A stretch of 57,021 bases of DNA, taken from NCBI GenBank assembly GCA_029263395.1, contig JAJCXO010000028.1, positions 1 to 57,021 on the forward strand. The letters are read 5' to 3'. The notes under the pieces were generated by a model that was not told the origin of the DNA, searched no databases, and was given only the letters and a program-made list of their open reading frames with translations. The DNA is from Acidobacteriota bacterium. Its GTDB lineage: Bacteria > Acidobacteriota > Thermoanaerobaculia > Multivoradales > J023. This document shows, one piece after another, positions 17,358 through 25,555 of this stretch. The position numbers and the translations under genes were made by a program. Positions within the stretch are counted from its first letter, which is position 1, and every line of letters starts with the position of its first letter.

Positions 17358-20300
17358 CTAACGCCACTCGCCGTGGAGCACGAAGCCAGCCCAGAATCGG
17401 GGCTCGTGCCAACGCGGCTGGGTACGCATCCAATCCTGGGTGAAACGCAGCGCCGCCGCCGCGGATCGATGGTTGACGAACAGCTCGTGATAGAAGTGGC
17501 CCATGAATTCCGAGGTCGCCTCGTCGTCGATATTCCACAGGCTAACGACAACCCGCTGAGCGCCAGCCCCAAGGAAAGCCTGGGTCAGTCCCACCAAACC
17601 CTCGCCCCGAATCTCTCGGCCGCGTCCTGAACGGCAAGAGCTTAGTACCACTAGCTCCGCTACTACTGATGCACGATGGATATCACGGGCGCTGAGCAAG
17701 CTGTTGATCTTCTGTCCATCCGCGTCGAAACGCGACAAGACAAGCCCAGAGTGTTCGGGACGGACCGGATTATCATAACCGTGTACGGCGAAGTGCAGAT
17801 AGTCGGCCGACTCGAACTCGCTCAATACGTTGGTCCGCTGGACATCGGTTCCAAAAAAACCTTTCTTCGGTCCGGGAGCAAGACGCAGAATGTCCTGCCC
17901 TTCCTTTCGCGACGCCGGCAGCTGAGGGTAAAAGTCGATGAAGGCGTCTTCCACCACACTCCAGGCGTCGCGGAAGTTGTCTTCCACACCAGACGCAGTG
18001 GGGACCTCGATACGCTCATTGGTCTCGGCAACCGATGAACCGACAGCTAGCGCCTCAAGAAACGATCTCTCGCCTACCAGTGATCTCGAGGGTTGAGGAT
18101 AGTAGGTTGCGTCAGCAAACACCGTCAGCGAAGGCTGAGAGCTAGAGCGCTCGGGACGGATCAGACGGAGCTGTCGCAGAACCCCTGCCGAGGGCAGATT
18201 GACGAGCTCATGGCCGGTGATCATGGGAGCGGCTGCGCCCAAAGGATGCCCAGGCGGCATCGGCAAAACACCGAACGGTACAAAATGTACCGCGCCATCC
18301 TTCACGATCGCCAAGCGCTTGGAGGTCAGCTTCGCCGCCACCGACGGTGGGAACAAGGCCGCCGACAGTTTAGCAAGAGCTTGCTCGCGTCGCTGTACCA
18401 AGATCTCTCTAGGCCTTTCGTCCAACAAACGTCGGTGAACTTGCCGCGCCAGATCTTCGAGTTCACTCCGAGGTGGCAGCCAATGTGCCGAGAAGCTATC
18501 GCGGCTAACCACCCACACAAAGCTGGCACGCTCCCCTAGAGAATATTCGAGCAGGATCGTATCCTCATCCAACAACTCTTGGATCGCAGCCAATCTCGGT
18601 GCTGGAGGCCGCGGCCGATACTCCGGCGCCAACCGATGCGCATCGATCTCGAAAATATCGAACAGCAGGTAGAGACGATCGAGTTGCTGGGAAAAAAGCG
18701 ACGACGGATCGATCGACTGACCGGTGAGGACCAGTCGATCGAACTCTTGCTCATGATTCAGCAGCTCCCGCCACAGAGTCTCCTCACGCTGCCGCAGCTC
18801 CGGAGCCTGCGGGGGGAGATCCTCGGCAGGAGTATGCAGGCGCTCGTTGAGAGTGCGAGACCGTCGGCGCCCGTTTGCGTGCAGCGCTAACGCTTCGAGT
18901 TCCCTCGCTCGGGGCCCCGTCGCAAGACGCATCAGAATCTCGACATAGAGATCGTAGTATTGCTGCTTGTTGCGCAGATAAGCTGAACGCAACGGCCGCG
19001 AGCTCTTACTCTCCCACAATTTCTCGACAAGCTCTATCGCCTCCAGGATCTCGAAATGTCCCTGGGGCAGGTCATCGAGGGCAAGGAACGCCTCCGCCAA
19101 AGCGAACCGCGCCGAGGCTTGTCCATTGGCCGCTCCCTCTTCTTGCCGTAACTTCAAGGCTCTCCTGAGATCGTCGAGCGCTGCACTGGGCTGCCCTGAC
19201 TCCATAAGGAAGAGGCCACGGGCGCCCAAGGCAACAGCCTCGTCGCTGGGTTCCCGCTCTGGACATTCAGCTATGTTTTCTAGAGCTCGTCCGAAGAGAG
19301 CACTAGTTCTAAGCGCTTTTCCTTGAAGTGCTCGTACCCTGGCCTTTCCAAGGAGAGCTACACTGCGACGCCGGCAGGCATGTTTGGACTCTCCCGACAC
19401 GTGCCGTGGCCCCAACAGCTCGAGGGTGCGATCGAAGCGCTCGAGGCTCGACTCGATCCGCCCCAAACGACGTTCAGCATCTCCAAGAGTGTTGAGGGTG
19501 ACTGCCATCGCTAGCGGTACGTCCAGCCGCTCTTGAAGACTGAGTCCGTCTTCAAGGAAGTTGATGGCCCGTCGATGCTCGCCGATGCCTGTGAACAAAC
19601 GCCCGATACTTCCGAGCGTCACCGCACGGCCACCAGCGTCTCCCAGCCGATTATAGAGTCTTAGAGCCTGTTCATAGCTATTGAGTGCCGCGTCTTCCCG
19701 CCCGAGCCGTCTGAGAGCTGCGGCAACAGATCGTAGGGCCGTGGCCTGATCCTTCAGCATCCCCAAACGTTGTGTTGCACGCACCTGCTCTTCAAAGCAC
19801 TCGACGGCAAGCTCTGTGGCACCGTGAGCCTTCGCCCTTTCGCCACGATAGCCGGCCACACGGACCAAACGCGGATGCTCGGCCTCTAGAAAAATTTCAT
19901 AAGCCTGCCGATAAGATTCGAGCTCACCAGTCACGTCCTTTTGCTCGACTTGCACTCTCGCCAGCTCTTCCCAGGCAAACGCAGCCTGGATTCGATCGCC
20001 GCCCGCACTCCAATGCTCGACAGCAGCCTTGAAGGCTTCGGCTGCTTCCTGCCAGCCCACAGCATTCGCTGGCAGGCTGCGGCCTCGCGCTTCCCGCACC
20101 AACTCACGACCGCTAGCGAACGCGGCAACACCAGCAGCCCGCGAAACAGCCAGCGGGTCAGCCTGATGAGGTTGCCAGAGATCCAACCGGTATCTGCCAG
20201 GGTTGTTGCCTGCGCTGGAAAGCGTAATCTCGAGTCGGTGGTCACCGGCCGAACGAGCTACATGATAGAGCGGTTCGAGCATGTCTCGTCGAGAGCCTGG

Positions 20301-20567
20301 ATAATCTACACGCAGTAATCGATCACCATCTGGAGCCAGCAAGATCGTTGCAACATCTGCACCCAGGTGAGTCACTTCAGCGCGTAACAGCTCGCCAACA
20401 ACGAGTTGAATCGTGCAGGTATGAACTTCGCCGCTCTCGATCTGTCGCTCACCCACTAAACAAGGCTCGAGACCCTCCGAATCACTATGGGCGACCGGGT
20501 GGGCGCCTCCGTCGCTGAGTAACAACGCCAACAAACCAACCACATAGCTGACCGCAGGCGTCCGCAT
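17358..20567 (-). CDS. Secreted TPR-CHAT protease
   Basis: A 1069-residue protein with an N-terminal signal sequence (VVGLLALLLS). A beta-sandwich pre-domain follows (about 35-135, resembling bacterial pre-peptidase C-terminal-like folds), then a tetratricopeptide array (about 165-590) and a C-terminal CHAT domain. Catalytic His929 lies in LHFAVHGYDN and Cys978 in VLSSCRSGRG; the conserved SLWNIDDEAT and FWAGFVLHG segments are also present. TPR-CHAT proteins include the Craspase protease of type III-E CRISPR systems, in which TPRs control the protease; no CRISPR is present here. It starts six bases after the anti-sigma-like gene, so it is translationally coupled to it. The signal peptide suggests action in the periplasm or outside the cell. 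The substrate is unknown; the anti-sigma-like protein is one candidate. Confidence 0.9.
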   Translation of the reverse strand: MRTPAVSYVVGLLALLLSDGGAHPVAHSDSEGLEPCLVGERQIESGEVHTCTIQLVVGELLRAEVTHLGADVATILLAPDGDRLLRVDYPGSRRDMLEPLYHVARSAGDHRLEITLSSAGNNPGRYRLDLWQPHQADPLAVSRAAGVAAFASGRELVREARGRSLPANAVGWQEAAEAFKAAVEHWSAGGDRIQAAFAWEELARVQVEQKDVTGELESYRQAYEIFLEAEHPRLVRVAGYRGERAKAHGATELAVECFEEQVRATQRLGMLKDQATALRSVAAALRRLGREDAALNSYEQALRLYNRLGDAGGRAVTLGSIGRLFTGIGEHRRAINFLEDGLSLQERLDVPLAMAVTLNTLGDAERRLGRIESSLERFDRTLELLGPRHVSGESKHACRRRSVALLGKARVRALQGKALRTSALFGRALENIAECPEREPSDEAVALGARGLFLMESGQPSAALDDLRRALKLRQEEGAANGQASARFALAEAFLALDDLPQGHFEILEAIELVEKLWESKSSRPLRSAYLRNKQQYYDLYVEILMRLATGPRARELEALALHANGRRRSRTLNERLHTPAEDLPPQAPELRQREETLWRELLNHEQEFDRLVLTGQSIDPSSLFSQQLDRLYLLFDIFEIDAHRLAPEYRPRPPAPRLAAIQELLDEDTILLEYSLGERASFVWVVSRDSFSAHWLPPRSELEDLARQVHRRLLDERPREILVQRREQALAKLSAALFPPSVAAKLTSKRLAIVKDGAVHFVPFGVLPMPPGHPLGAAAPMITGHELVNLPSAGVLRQLRLIRPERSSSQPSLTVFADATYYPQPSRSLVGERSFLEALAVGSSVAETNERIEVPTASGVEDNFRDAWSVVEDAFIDFYPQLPASRKEGQDILRLAPGPKKGFFGTDVQRTNVLSEFESADYLHFAVHGYDNPVRPEHSGLVLSRFDADGQKINSLLSARDIHRASVVAELVVLSSCRSGRGREIRGEGLVGLTQAFLGAGAQRVVVSLWNIDDEATSEFMGHFYHELFVNHRSAAAALRFTQDWMRTQPRWHEPRFWAGFVLHGEWR

Positions 20568-20573
20568 CGGATG

Positions 20574-21434
20574 TCAGTCGGTGACTCGCATCGAGTCGCT
20601 GTTGAGAAGTTCCCCGCGTCGTCTCAATTCGATGCGATAGAGACCTGGGGCAGGCATCTCCGGCCAAATCACTCTCAAAATATCGTCTTGGCGATCGTCC
20701 TCGACCTGCTGACTTTCCGGTTTTACCGAAGCATCTTTGGGGATCAGCCGGAGCTCGAAGGAATCCCCGCTGACTGGATAGTCAGCGACGTCGATCTCAA
20801 CCAAGAGACCACCAGAAGTCGATCGGGCTTGTTTTGGTTCGGAACCGCTCGCTCGATGGGTACCAGCCATCAACTGGATGACCGCCGGGTTCTTCACCGT
20901 TTCAGGGCCGCGCGGATTCTCCGACGTCTCAGGGCCACTGTGTTGCACTACGAGACCAAGACCAAAACCGATCAGTAACATCGCCGCGAGGGCCAACCAC
21001 TGAGGCCATCGTCGTGTCGAGAGACCCGAGTCAGGAAAGCTCTCGACAGTCACCTCGCCGACAGGCTGGTCAGCCGCAGGTCGGTCTCGCGCAGGTCGGT
21101 CTTCGGCAAGCATCGGAGCCGCCGTCAACGGTTCGGCTGGAGCGACGTCCGGTTCCAAAGTCCCCTCCTCCACCAGCTGCTCCCGTAACGACTGCCAACC
21201 AGTACCCGATGAAAACGTGTCGAGCACCCGCTGCTCCTCCGCTGTCGGCTCGAGATCGGGGAAGTGTTTGGCATCGAGCAACAGCTGACTTTCCAGAGCT
21301 GCTTCGTCGACGACAGCGGCACGCAAGGTCTGTAACTCGTCGACGGTTGGCGGCTCCCCCGCACTCTCCTCCGGCAGCTCGACAAAGGCACGGCGCAACG
21401 CACGGTCGAGATCGTCTTTCTTCATCTCACCCAT
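20574..21434 (-). CDS. Membrane protein in anti-sigma position
   Basis: A 286-residue single-pass membrane protein. An acidic helical N-terminal half (EMKKDDLDRALRRAF) precedes a membrane helix at about 143-165 (WLALAAMLLIGFGLGLVV). The extracytoplasmic C-terminal part ends in a beta-sandwich with the phrases SFELRLIP and APGLYRIELRRRGE, as in other proteins paired with ECF-sigma CHAT loci. Its place directly after an ECF sigma gene and its topology suggest that it holds the sigma factor at the membrane. No zinc-binding HxxxCxxC anti-sigma motif is seen. The chosen start lies just inside the sigma gene's end, at 21434; an ATG at 21425 is also possible, and the longer frame only reflects sigma overlap. 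Confidence 0.72.
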   Translation of the reverse strand: MGEMKKDDLDRALRRAFVELPEESAGEPPTVDELQTLRAAVVDEAALESQLLLDAKHFPDLEPTAEEQRVLDTFSSGTGWQSLREQLVEEGTLEPDVAPAEPLTAAPMLAEDRPARDRPAADQPVGEVTVESFPDSGLSTRRWPQWLALAAMLLIGFGLGLVVQHSGPETSENPRGPETVKNPAVIQLMAGTHRASGSEPKQARSTSGGLLVEIDVADYPVSGDSFELRLIPKDASVKPESQQVEDDRQDDILRVIWPEMPAPGLYRIELRRRGELLNSDSMRVTD

Positions 21435-21435
21435 G

Positions 21436-22149
21436 CTACCCGACGCTCCCATGCTCGAGTACATCGGCGAGTCGCTCGCGCAGTCGCCCCCTGGCCTGAT
21501 GGATCTGGGCCTTGGCCGTCGCCACCGAGGTACCGGTGAGAGTGGCGATCTCGCTGTATTTGAGCCCCTGGCCAAAACGCAACACCGCGCATCGCTGCAT
21601 TTTTGGAGGAAGCTCATTAAGGGCTAGCGAAAGTCTCGAGCCGAGCTCCCGGCTAACCACCCGGTCTTCTTGTTCGCTACGTTCGGAACGGGGTATAGAA
21701 GCCTCTGAGTTCTCGCTCCCTGGCAGCGTCACCTCTTGACCCGTTCGACTCAGAGCAGAACCGGTGCGCAGCCGGTTGCGCCAAACATTGGCCGCGATGC
21801 CGAACAGCCAGGTGTCGAAAGTCGACCTTCCCTTGAAGGTATCGATACCCCGGAAAAGATTCATGAACGTTTCCTGACGCAAATCGTGACTGTCTTCCGG
21901 CGAGAAACCACGGCGCAGGAAGAAGACGAGTACTGCATCCGCATAAAGCGCATAGATCCGTTCGAAGATCTGCTCCCGGTCGCCACCCACGGGAGCGGTG
22001 GCGAGTAGACGTCCCAAGGCCTGACGCGCAGCAACCTGCTGCCGATCGGACAGCCTTTCGACAGCGGCGGGCGACCGCCCTGAACTTGTCTCGGCGGACT
22101 CTCGATTCACGCTTGTTTCCCAAGAGATCGCAACGGATGCTCCCATCAT
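21436..22149 (-). CDS. ECF-type RNA polymerase sigma factor
   Basis: A 237-residue sigma-70 family protein. Region 2 (about residues 60-130) contains FSPEDSHDLRQETFMNLFRG and FDTWLFGIAANVWRNRLR. Region 4 (about 180-232) contains LPPKMQRCAVLRFGQGLKYS and a helix-turn-helix (EIATLTGTSVATAKAQIHQAR). It directs RNA polymerase to a stress or signal regulon, most likely including its own operon of proteases. The roughly 50-residue N-terminal extension is longer than in minimal ECF factors. It is the first gene of the operon, and the next gene starts within its last codons. The ATG at 22149 lacks a clear ribosome site, so an internal start remains possible. Confidence 0.9.
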   Translation of the reverse strand: MMGASVAISWETSVNRESAETSSGRSPAAVERLSDRQQVAARQALGRLLATAPVGGDREQIFERIYALYADAVLVFFLRRGFSPEDSHDLRQETFMNLFRGIDTFKGRSTFDTWLFGIAANVWRNRLRTGSALSRTGQEVTLPGSENSEASIPRSERSEQEDRVVSRELGSRLSLALNELPPKMQRCAVLRFGQGLKYSEIATLTGTSVATAKAQIHQARGRLRERLADVLEHGSVG

Positions 22150-22384
22150 TGCAACCGGTTTCGCTCTTGAAGAGCTACCGAGACACGAGACGACTACCCT
22201 CTGCTACCCGGCCGCAACCGTGTCTCGTAATGAACACTCAAGATTTCTCTCCCAGAGTATACAACCGCTTCTAAACTTTTTCGCCGGTATCGCAACTCAC
22301 CGAAGTATCACCCACTTCGGAGCAACCATTTCGGGGTAACCCCACCGTGAAAACGAATCGCATGAACAGGGAGGAAGATCGGTC
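22150..22384. promoter_or_regulatory. Divergent regulatory gap with inverted repeats
   Basis: This 235-bp gap separates the sigma-led operon (-) from the membrane-protein operon (+). It holds a 9-bp inverted repeat (CGAGACACG at 22179-22187, complement at 22219-22227), a perfect 7-bp hairpin (22300-22306 with 22314-22320) and a small GGGGT/ACCCC dyad (22333-22343). A TATACT-like sequence lies near 22255 on the minus strand without a clear -35 box. A GGGAGG ribosome site precedes the GTG at 22385. The inverted repeats suggest protein binding or mRNA structure; an ECF promoter could not be assigned. Confidence 0.5.
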
Positions 22385-23659
22385 GTGCTCACCTATTACT
22401 TGACGTCTCTAGGAGTTATCCCCTATTTCGTTGCTCGGGCCTTCGTGCCCTTGTTCACCACTGCTCTGGTCGGACGACTCGGCTCGGACACCGCGCTGTT
22501 TGCCGATGCCGCCGGCGTCCAACTCCTGGCGAACATGCCTGGGTGGGCCACAAGCAATAGTGCGCTCATGATCCTTGGGCTCCTCGCACTCTTCGAAGTT
22601 GTGACCACCAAGATACCCGAGATTCGCGAGCTCATCAGTTGGAGCGACGCTCAGGTCAAGGCCGCTGCGGGATTCCTCATGTGTTTCGCCATCGTCCGCG
22701 GTGACCCGATCGAACTTGTCGAACATGTCGAGCAAGTCGGGCTGACCACCAGCTTCGCCAGTGGTCAGTCCTTTGGCTACGTGTGGTCCTTTGTCATCGC
22801 CACCATCGTCTGGTTCGCCGCGATGATGCGCAACTCGATCTTTGCCTTCCTGCGCGAGTTCGACGAGGATGACGACTTGGGCATCCAAGGGTTTCTCAGC
22901 TGGATCGAAGACAGTCTTGGTGTCTTCGGCGTGCTTTTCGCCGTCGTGTTTCCCATGCTCGCATTGCTTCTGGTCGGATTGACGCTGCTCGGATTGTGGC
23001 TGACTCGGCGCCACCTGGAACGCAAGGAGCAGCTGGCAAGAGTACCTTGCGACCACTGCGGGGCACCCAATGCACTCTGTGGAATTCACTGTCCGTCCTG
23101 TCGTCAGCCGCGGCGAGGGGTCAGGCAAGTCGGTTTGATGGGTTCGATCAAACAAACGCTTGCAACCGATCTCGACCAACACCGCCTCCAGCTGCTGGCG
23201 GGGAAACGTTGCGGCAACTGCGGTGAGCGGCTGAAAGATCGTCGACTCGCTCAGCAGTGTCAGAGCTGCGAAGTCGAGCCCTTCAGAGATTCGGCAGCGG
23301 TCGAAGCGTATCTGGCCTCGCTCCGGGCGACTTTACCCCGCACCTTGGCCGTGCTGCTCTTGCTGAGTGCGATTCCGCTGATCGGGCTAGTTCCAGGGGT
23401 AATTTACTACCGCCTTTCCCTGATCTCGAGCCTGCGATGTTACGTCCCGCGGTCAGTCGGTGCAGTCGCTCGCTGGGGTATCCGCATCCTGAGTCTGTTG
23501 CTACTGGCCCTCCAGTCGATTCCGCTTTTCGGCATGCTCATGCTGCCACTCCTCTGCCTGCTCAACTTCACCGTCTACCAAGGGCTGCTGCGGCGACAGT
23601 CGAGAACCGCATTCTTCCCGATGCTCGATCCGAATCCGGGAACCCCGCAGAACGTTTGA
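22385..23659 (+). CDS. Multi-pass membrane protein with two zinc ribbons (DUF4126-like N-terminus)
   Basis: A 424-residue inner-membrane protein. The N-terminal 220 residues form several helices resembling DUF4126 (LFEVVTTKIPEIRELISW). Two cysteine clusters follow: CDHC...CPSC near 220-238, and CGNC...CQSC near 277-297. Each is a treble-type zinc ribbon. The C-terminal 130 residues are again membrane helices, starting LPRTLAVLLLLSAIPLIG and containing IYYRLS. That part is paralogous to the next gene. The GTG start has a GGGAGG ribosome site. The function is unknown; zinc ribbons on a membrane protein suggest protein or nucleic-acid contact at the inner face. The divergent position suggests a link to the protease operon. 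Confidence 0.7.
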   Translation: MLTYYLTSLGVIPYFVARAFVPLFTTALVGRLGSDTALFADAAGVQLLANMPGWATSNSALMILGLLALFEVVTTKIPEIRELISWSDAQVKAAAGFLMCFAIVRGDPIELVEHVEQVGLTTSFASGQSFGYVWSFVIATIVWFAAMMRNSIFAFLREFDEDDDLGIQGFLSWIEDSLGVFGVLFAVVFPMLALLLVGLTLLGLWLTRRHLERKEQLARVPCDHCGAPNALCGIHCPSCRQPRRGVRQVGLMGSIKQTLATDLDQHRLQLLAGKRCGNCGERLKDRRLAQQCQSCEVEPFRDSAAVEAYLASLRATLPRTLAVLLLLSAIPLIGLVPGVIYYRLSLISSLRCYVPRSVGAVARWGIRILSLLLLALQSIPLFGMLMLPLLCLLNFTVYQGLLRRQSRTAFFPMLDPNPGTPQNV

Positions 23660-23687
23660 TCACCTTTCACTTCGAGGGAGTCTCACA

Positions 23688-24320
23688 ATGTTTCCTTTTC
23701 TTAGTTCGACCGTCTCGAGCACACAGTTCGCCAGCTTCCAGGCTGTGCTCGCCGACGTGTTCACACAGATCTTGGCCGCCGATACCGCCACCCTCTTGGC
23801 CTGGATGGAGGTCGCCGCAGTGATCCTCGGTATTGCCTTTTTCGGAGTCTTTCCGGCGCTTTCGCTGCTGACAGGTGCGATGACCCTCGCCAGCCTTCCG
23901 CTGTGGTGTCGAGGCCGCACCCAGGAGAACCTTCGCCAAAGCCTCGGCCTGGCTGATCCGAAGATCCCCGAAGCGCTCCAGGCACTCGACGCCCATCTCA
24001 CGAAGATACGCAGCGACCTACCCCGCACCCTGGTCTGGCTGCTCGCGATAGGCCAGGTCCCATTTCTCGGCGTCGTTTTCGGCTTGATCTACTATCGGCT
24101 CTCCCCTATAGCAGCCTTACGTGCCCGAATCGACAACGGGGATCTTGGACTCCTGAGATGGCTGTTGCCGCTGGCTGCGGCCGGCTTCATCGCTATCCAG
24201 CCCATCCCGGTCGTGGGTCCTTTCGCCCTGCCACTGCTCTATGCTACTTACCATGCCGTCTACGACACGATGCTGAAACGTCGACAGCACGGAGAAGCCA
24301 TACTGCCGATTGCTGCCTGA
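23688..24320 (+). CDS. Membrane protein paralogous to the C-terminus of the preceding gene
   Basis: A 210-residue protein with about four membrane helices. Its C-terminal half matches the end of the upstream protein: LPRTLVWLLAIGQVPFLG and GLIYYRLSPIAALRARI here, against LPRTLAVLLLLSAIPLIG and GVIYYRLSLISSLRCYV there. It lacks the zinc ribbons. The ATG at 23688 follows the upstream stop by 28 bp, so one operon is likely. The two proteins could form a heteromeric membrane complex. No enzyme motif is seen. Confidence 0.72.
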   Translation: MFPFLSSTVSSTQFASFQAVLADVFTQILAADTATLLAWMEVAAVILGIAFFGVFPALSLLTGAMTLASLPLWCRGRTQENLRQSLGLADPKIPEALQALDAHLTKIRSDLPRTLVWLLAIGQVPFLGVVFGLIYYRLSPIAALRARIDNGDLGLLRWLLPLAAAGFIAIQPIPVVGPFALPLLYATYHAVYDTMLKRRQHGEAILPIAA

Positions 24321-24349
24321 TTCGACAGGTAGAAGAAGGGAGGGTTGGC

Positions 24350-25024
24350 TTGAAGTGCCTCAAAGCTCTGTGCTGTTTGCTGTTTGCCCTATCACTCTCG
24401 GCTCACCAACCGCCTCACGAGATCAGGCCGTCCGTTCGTGAGCTGCCCCGGGACGTCAAGACGCTCCCGGTGGTCACCGGTGATTTGATCTTTCGCCGCG
24501 GTAGGAGTCTCAATAGTAGAGCGGTGCTGCTAGCCGATCAGGCGTCCCGGTTCTCCCATGTCGGCATCGTGATCGAGACCCCGCACGGCCTACGGGTCGT
24601 CCACACCGTCCCTCCGGAGGGTGATGCAATCGGCGGCATTCGCGTCGATGCAATCGAAGTTTTCCTGGCGAGAACCTCCACGAGTGACTGGGGCGTCTTT
24701 CGCCTCAGACGGACACCTAGTGAACATCAGGCTTCGACGGCAGCACGACCCGCAACAGCAGCGCGAGCTGCAGCCGCTATGGCTGAAGAAGGGTTCCACT
24801 TCGATGGTGCTTTCGACCTGGCGAACGACCGCAAGCTCTATTGCACGGAATTGGTCTGGAAAGCCTACCAAGCAACCGGGATCGACCTGGTGGACGGACG
24901 CTTCGACACGTTGAAATTTCCGCTGTTTGCGGCGACCCAAGTCATCCTCCCGAGTCGCCTTCAGAAAAGCCCACATTTGCAACAAGTCTTCTTTCCCGAG
25001 GACAACCAGGAGCGATCTCAATGA
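24350..25024 (+). CDS. YiiX-like exported papain-fold (NlpC/P60 superfamily) enzyme
   Basis: A 224-residue protein that begins at a TTG after a GGGAGGG ribosome site and has a signal sequence (LKALCCLLFALSLSA). The permuted papain fold is shown by TGDLIFRRGRS, the conserved SHVGIVIE with the active His, and YCTELVWKAYQATG with the active Cys. The family includes YiiX/YebB enzymes that cleave or transfer amide bonds in peptidoglycan or lipids. The ATG of the longer open frame (24158) lies within the preceding gene and is rejected. It overlaps the next gene as ATGA. The substrate is unknown. Confidence 0.82.
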   Translation: MKCLKALCCLLFALSLSAHQPPHEIRPSVRELPRDVKTLPVVTGDLIFRRGRSLNSRAVLLADQASRFSHVGIVIETPHGLRVVHTVPPEGDAIGGIRVDAIEVFLARTSTSDWGVFRLRRTPSEHQASTAARPATAARAAAAMAEEGFHFDGAFDLANDRKLYCTELVWKAYQATGIDLVDGRFDTLKFPLFAATQVILPSRLQKSPHLQQVFFPEDNQERSQ

Positions 25025-25404
25025 AGATAAGAACTTCTCTCGTAGTCTTTCTGCTCGTCTGCACCACGGCCTGCTCTGGCGGCAGTCCCTCCGGAACGGT
25101 CGAGGAGTTCTACGAACGTGTCGAGGCAGGAAAGCTCGACGGGGCCCTGGAGCTGCTGTCCAACCAAGCTCGCTCCCAGGTTACGAACGACAAGATGAAA
25201 CAAGGATTGCAAGAAGCCACACGCCAGATCGACTCGAAGGGTGGGATCAAGAAGATCAAAGTCATCGAAGAAAAAGTGATCGGTGAAACCGCCGAAGTGA
25301 ATCTCAAGATCATCTACGGCAACGGCACTAAAGAGACCGACCAGAGTTCGCTTATCAAAGAAGACGGCAAGTGGAGAATTCAACCCTCGGCCCGTGGTAA
25401 ATAG
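25021..25404 (+). CDS. Small lipoprotein, DUF4878-like
   Basis: A 127-residue protein with a lipoprotein signal ending TTAC (Cys18). The mature part is an alpha+beta NTF2-like domain of DUF4878 type: VEEFYERVEAGKLDGALELL, a central helix, then strands ending EDGKWRI. These lipoproteins are common and of unknown function, probably ligand binding in the periplasm. It is the last gene of a four-gene set with the two membrane proteins and the papain-fold enzyme. Confidence 0.8.
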   Translation: MKIRTSLVVFLLVCTTACSGGSPSGTVEEFYERVEAGKLDGALELLSNQARSQVTNDKMKQGLQEATRQIDSKGGIKKIKVIEEKVIGETAEVNLKIIYGNGTKETDQSSLIKEDGKWRIQPSARGK

Positions 25405-25555
25405 GGCCTATTGGCGATGAGGATTGATCCGAGCTTCGCGACGCATTCTCTAGCACCACTTTCGGATATCGAGGGCTAAAGGTCGACTCCTAGCCCAACA
25501 CCGGACGTCAGGTCTCCGCGATGACCTGAACCATCTAACGTATACTTCGATCCGT
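25405..25555. promoter_or_regulatory. Gap upstream of the AT-ER gene with two hairpins
   Basis: It contains inverted repeats GGGCTA/TAGCCC (25473-25478, 25491-25496) and TCAGGTC/GACCTGA (25508-25514, 25523-25529). A TATACT hexamer (25541-25546) ends only nine bases before the ATG, and no Shine-Dalgarno sequence is present, so the AT-ER message may be leaderless. The first hairpin lacks a T-run. Confidence 0.4.

Noticed and set aside
17358-20567. Type III-E CRISPR Craspase component
   Set aside because: Although it is a TPR-CHAT protein, it has a signal peptide and there is no CRISPR array or gRAMP gene in the window.
21435-21617. Longer N-terminus of the anti-sigma-like protein
   Set aside because: The extension overlaps sigma region 4 coding sequence, and its residues look like a frame shadow.
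24158-24349. N-terminal extension of the papain-fold gene
   Set aside because: It lies inside the preceding membrane-protein gene in another frame; the TTG at 24350 has a strong ribosome site and a signal peptide follows.
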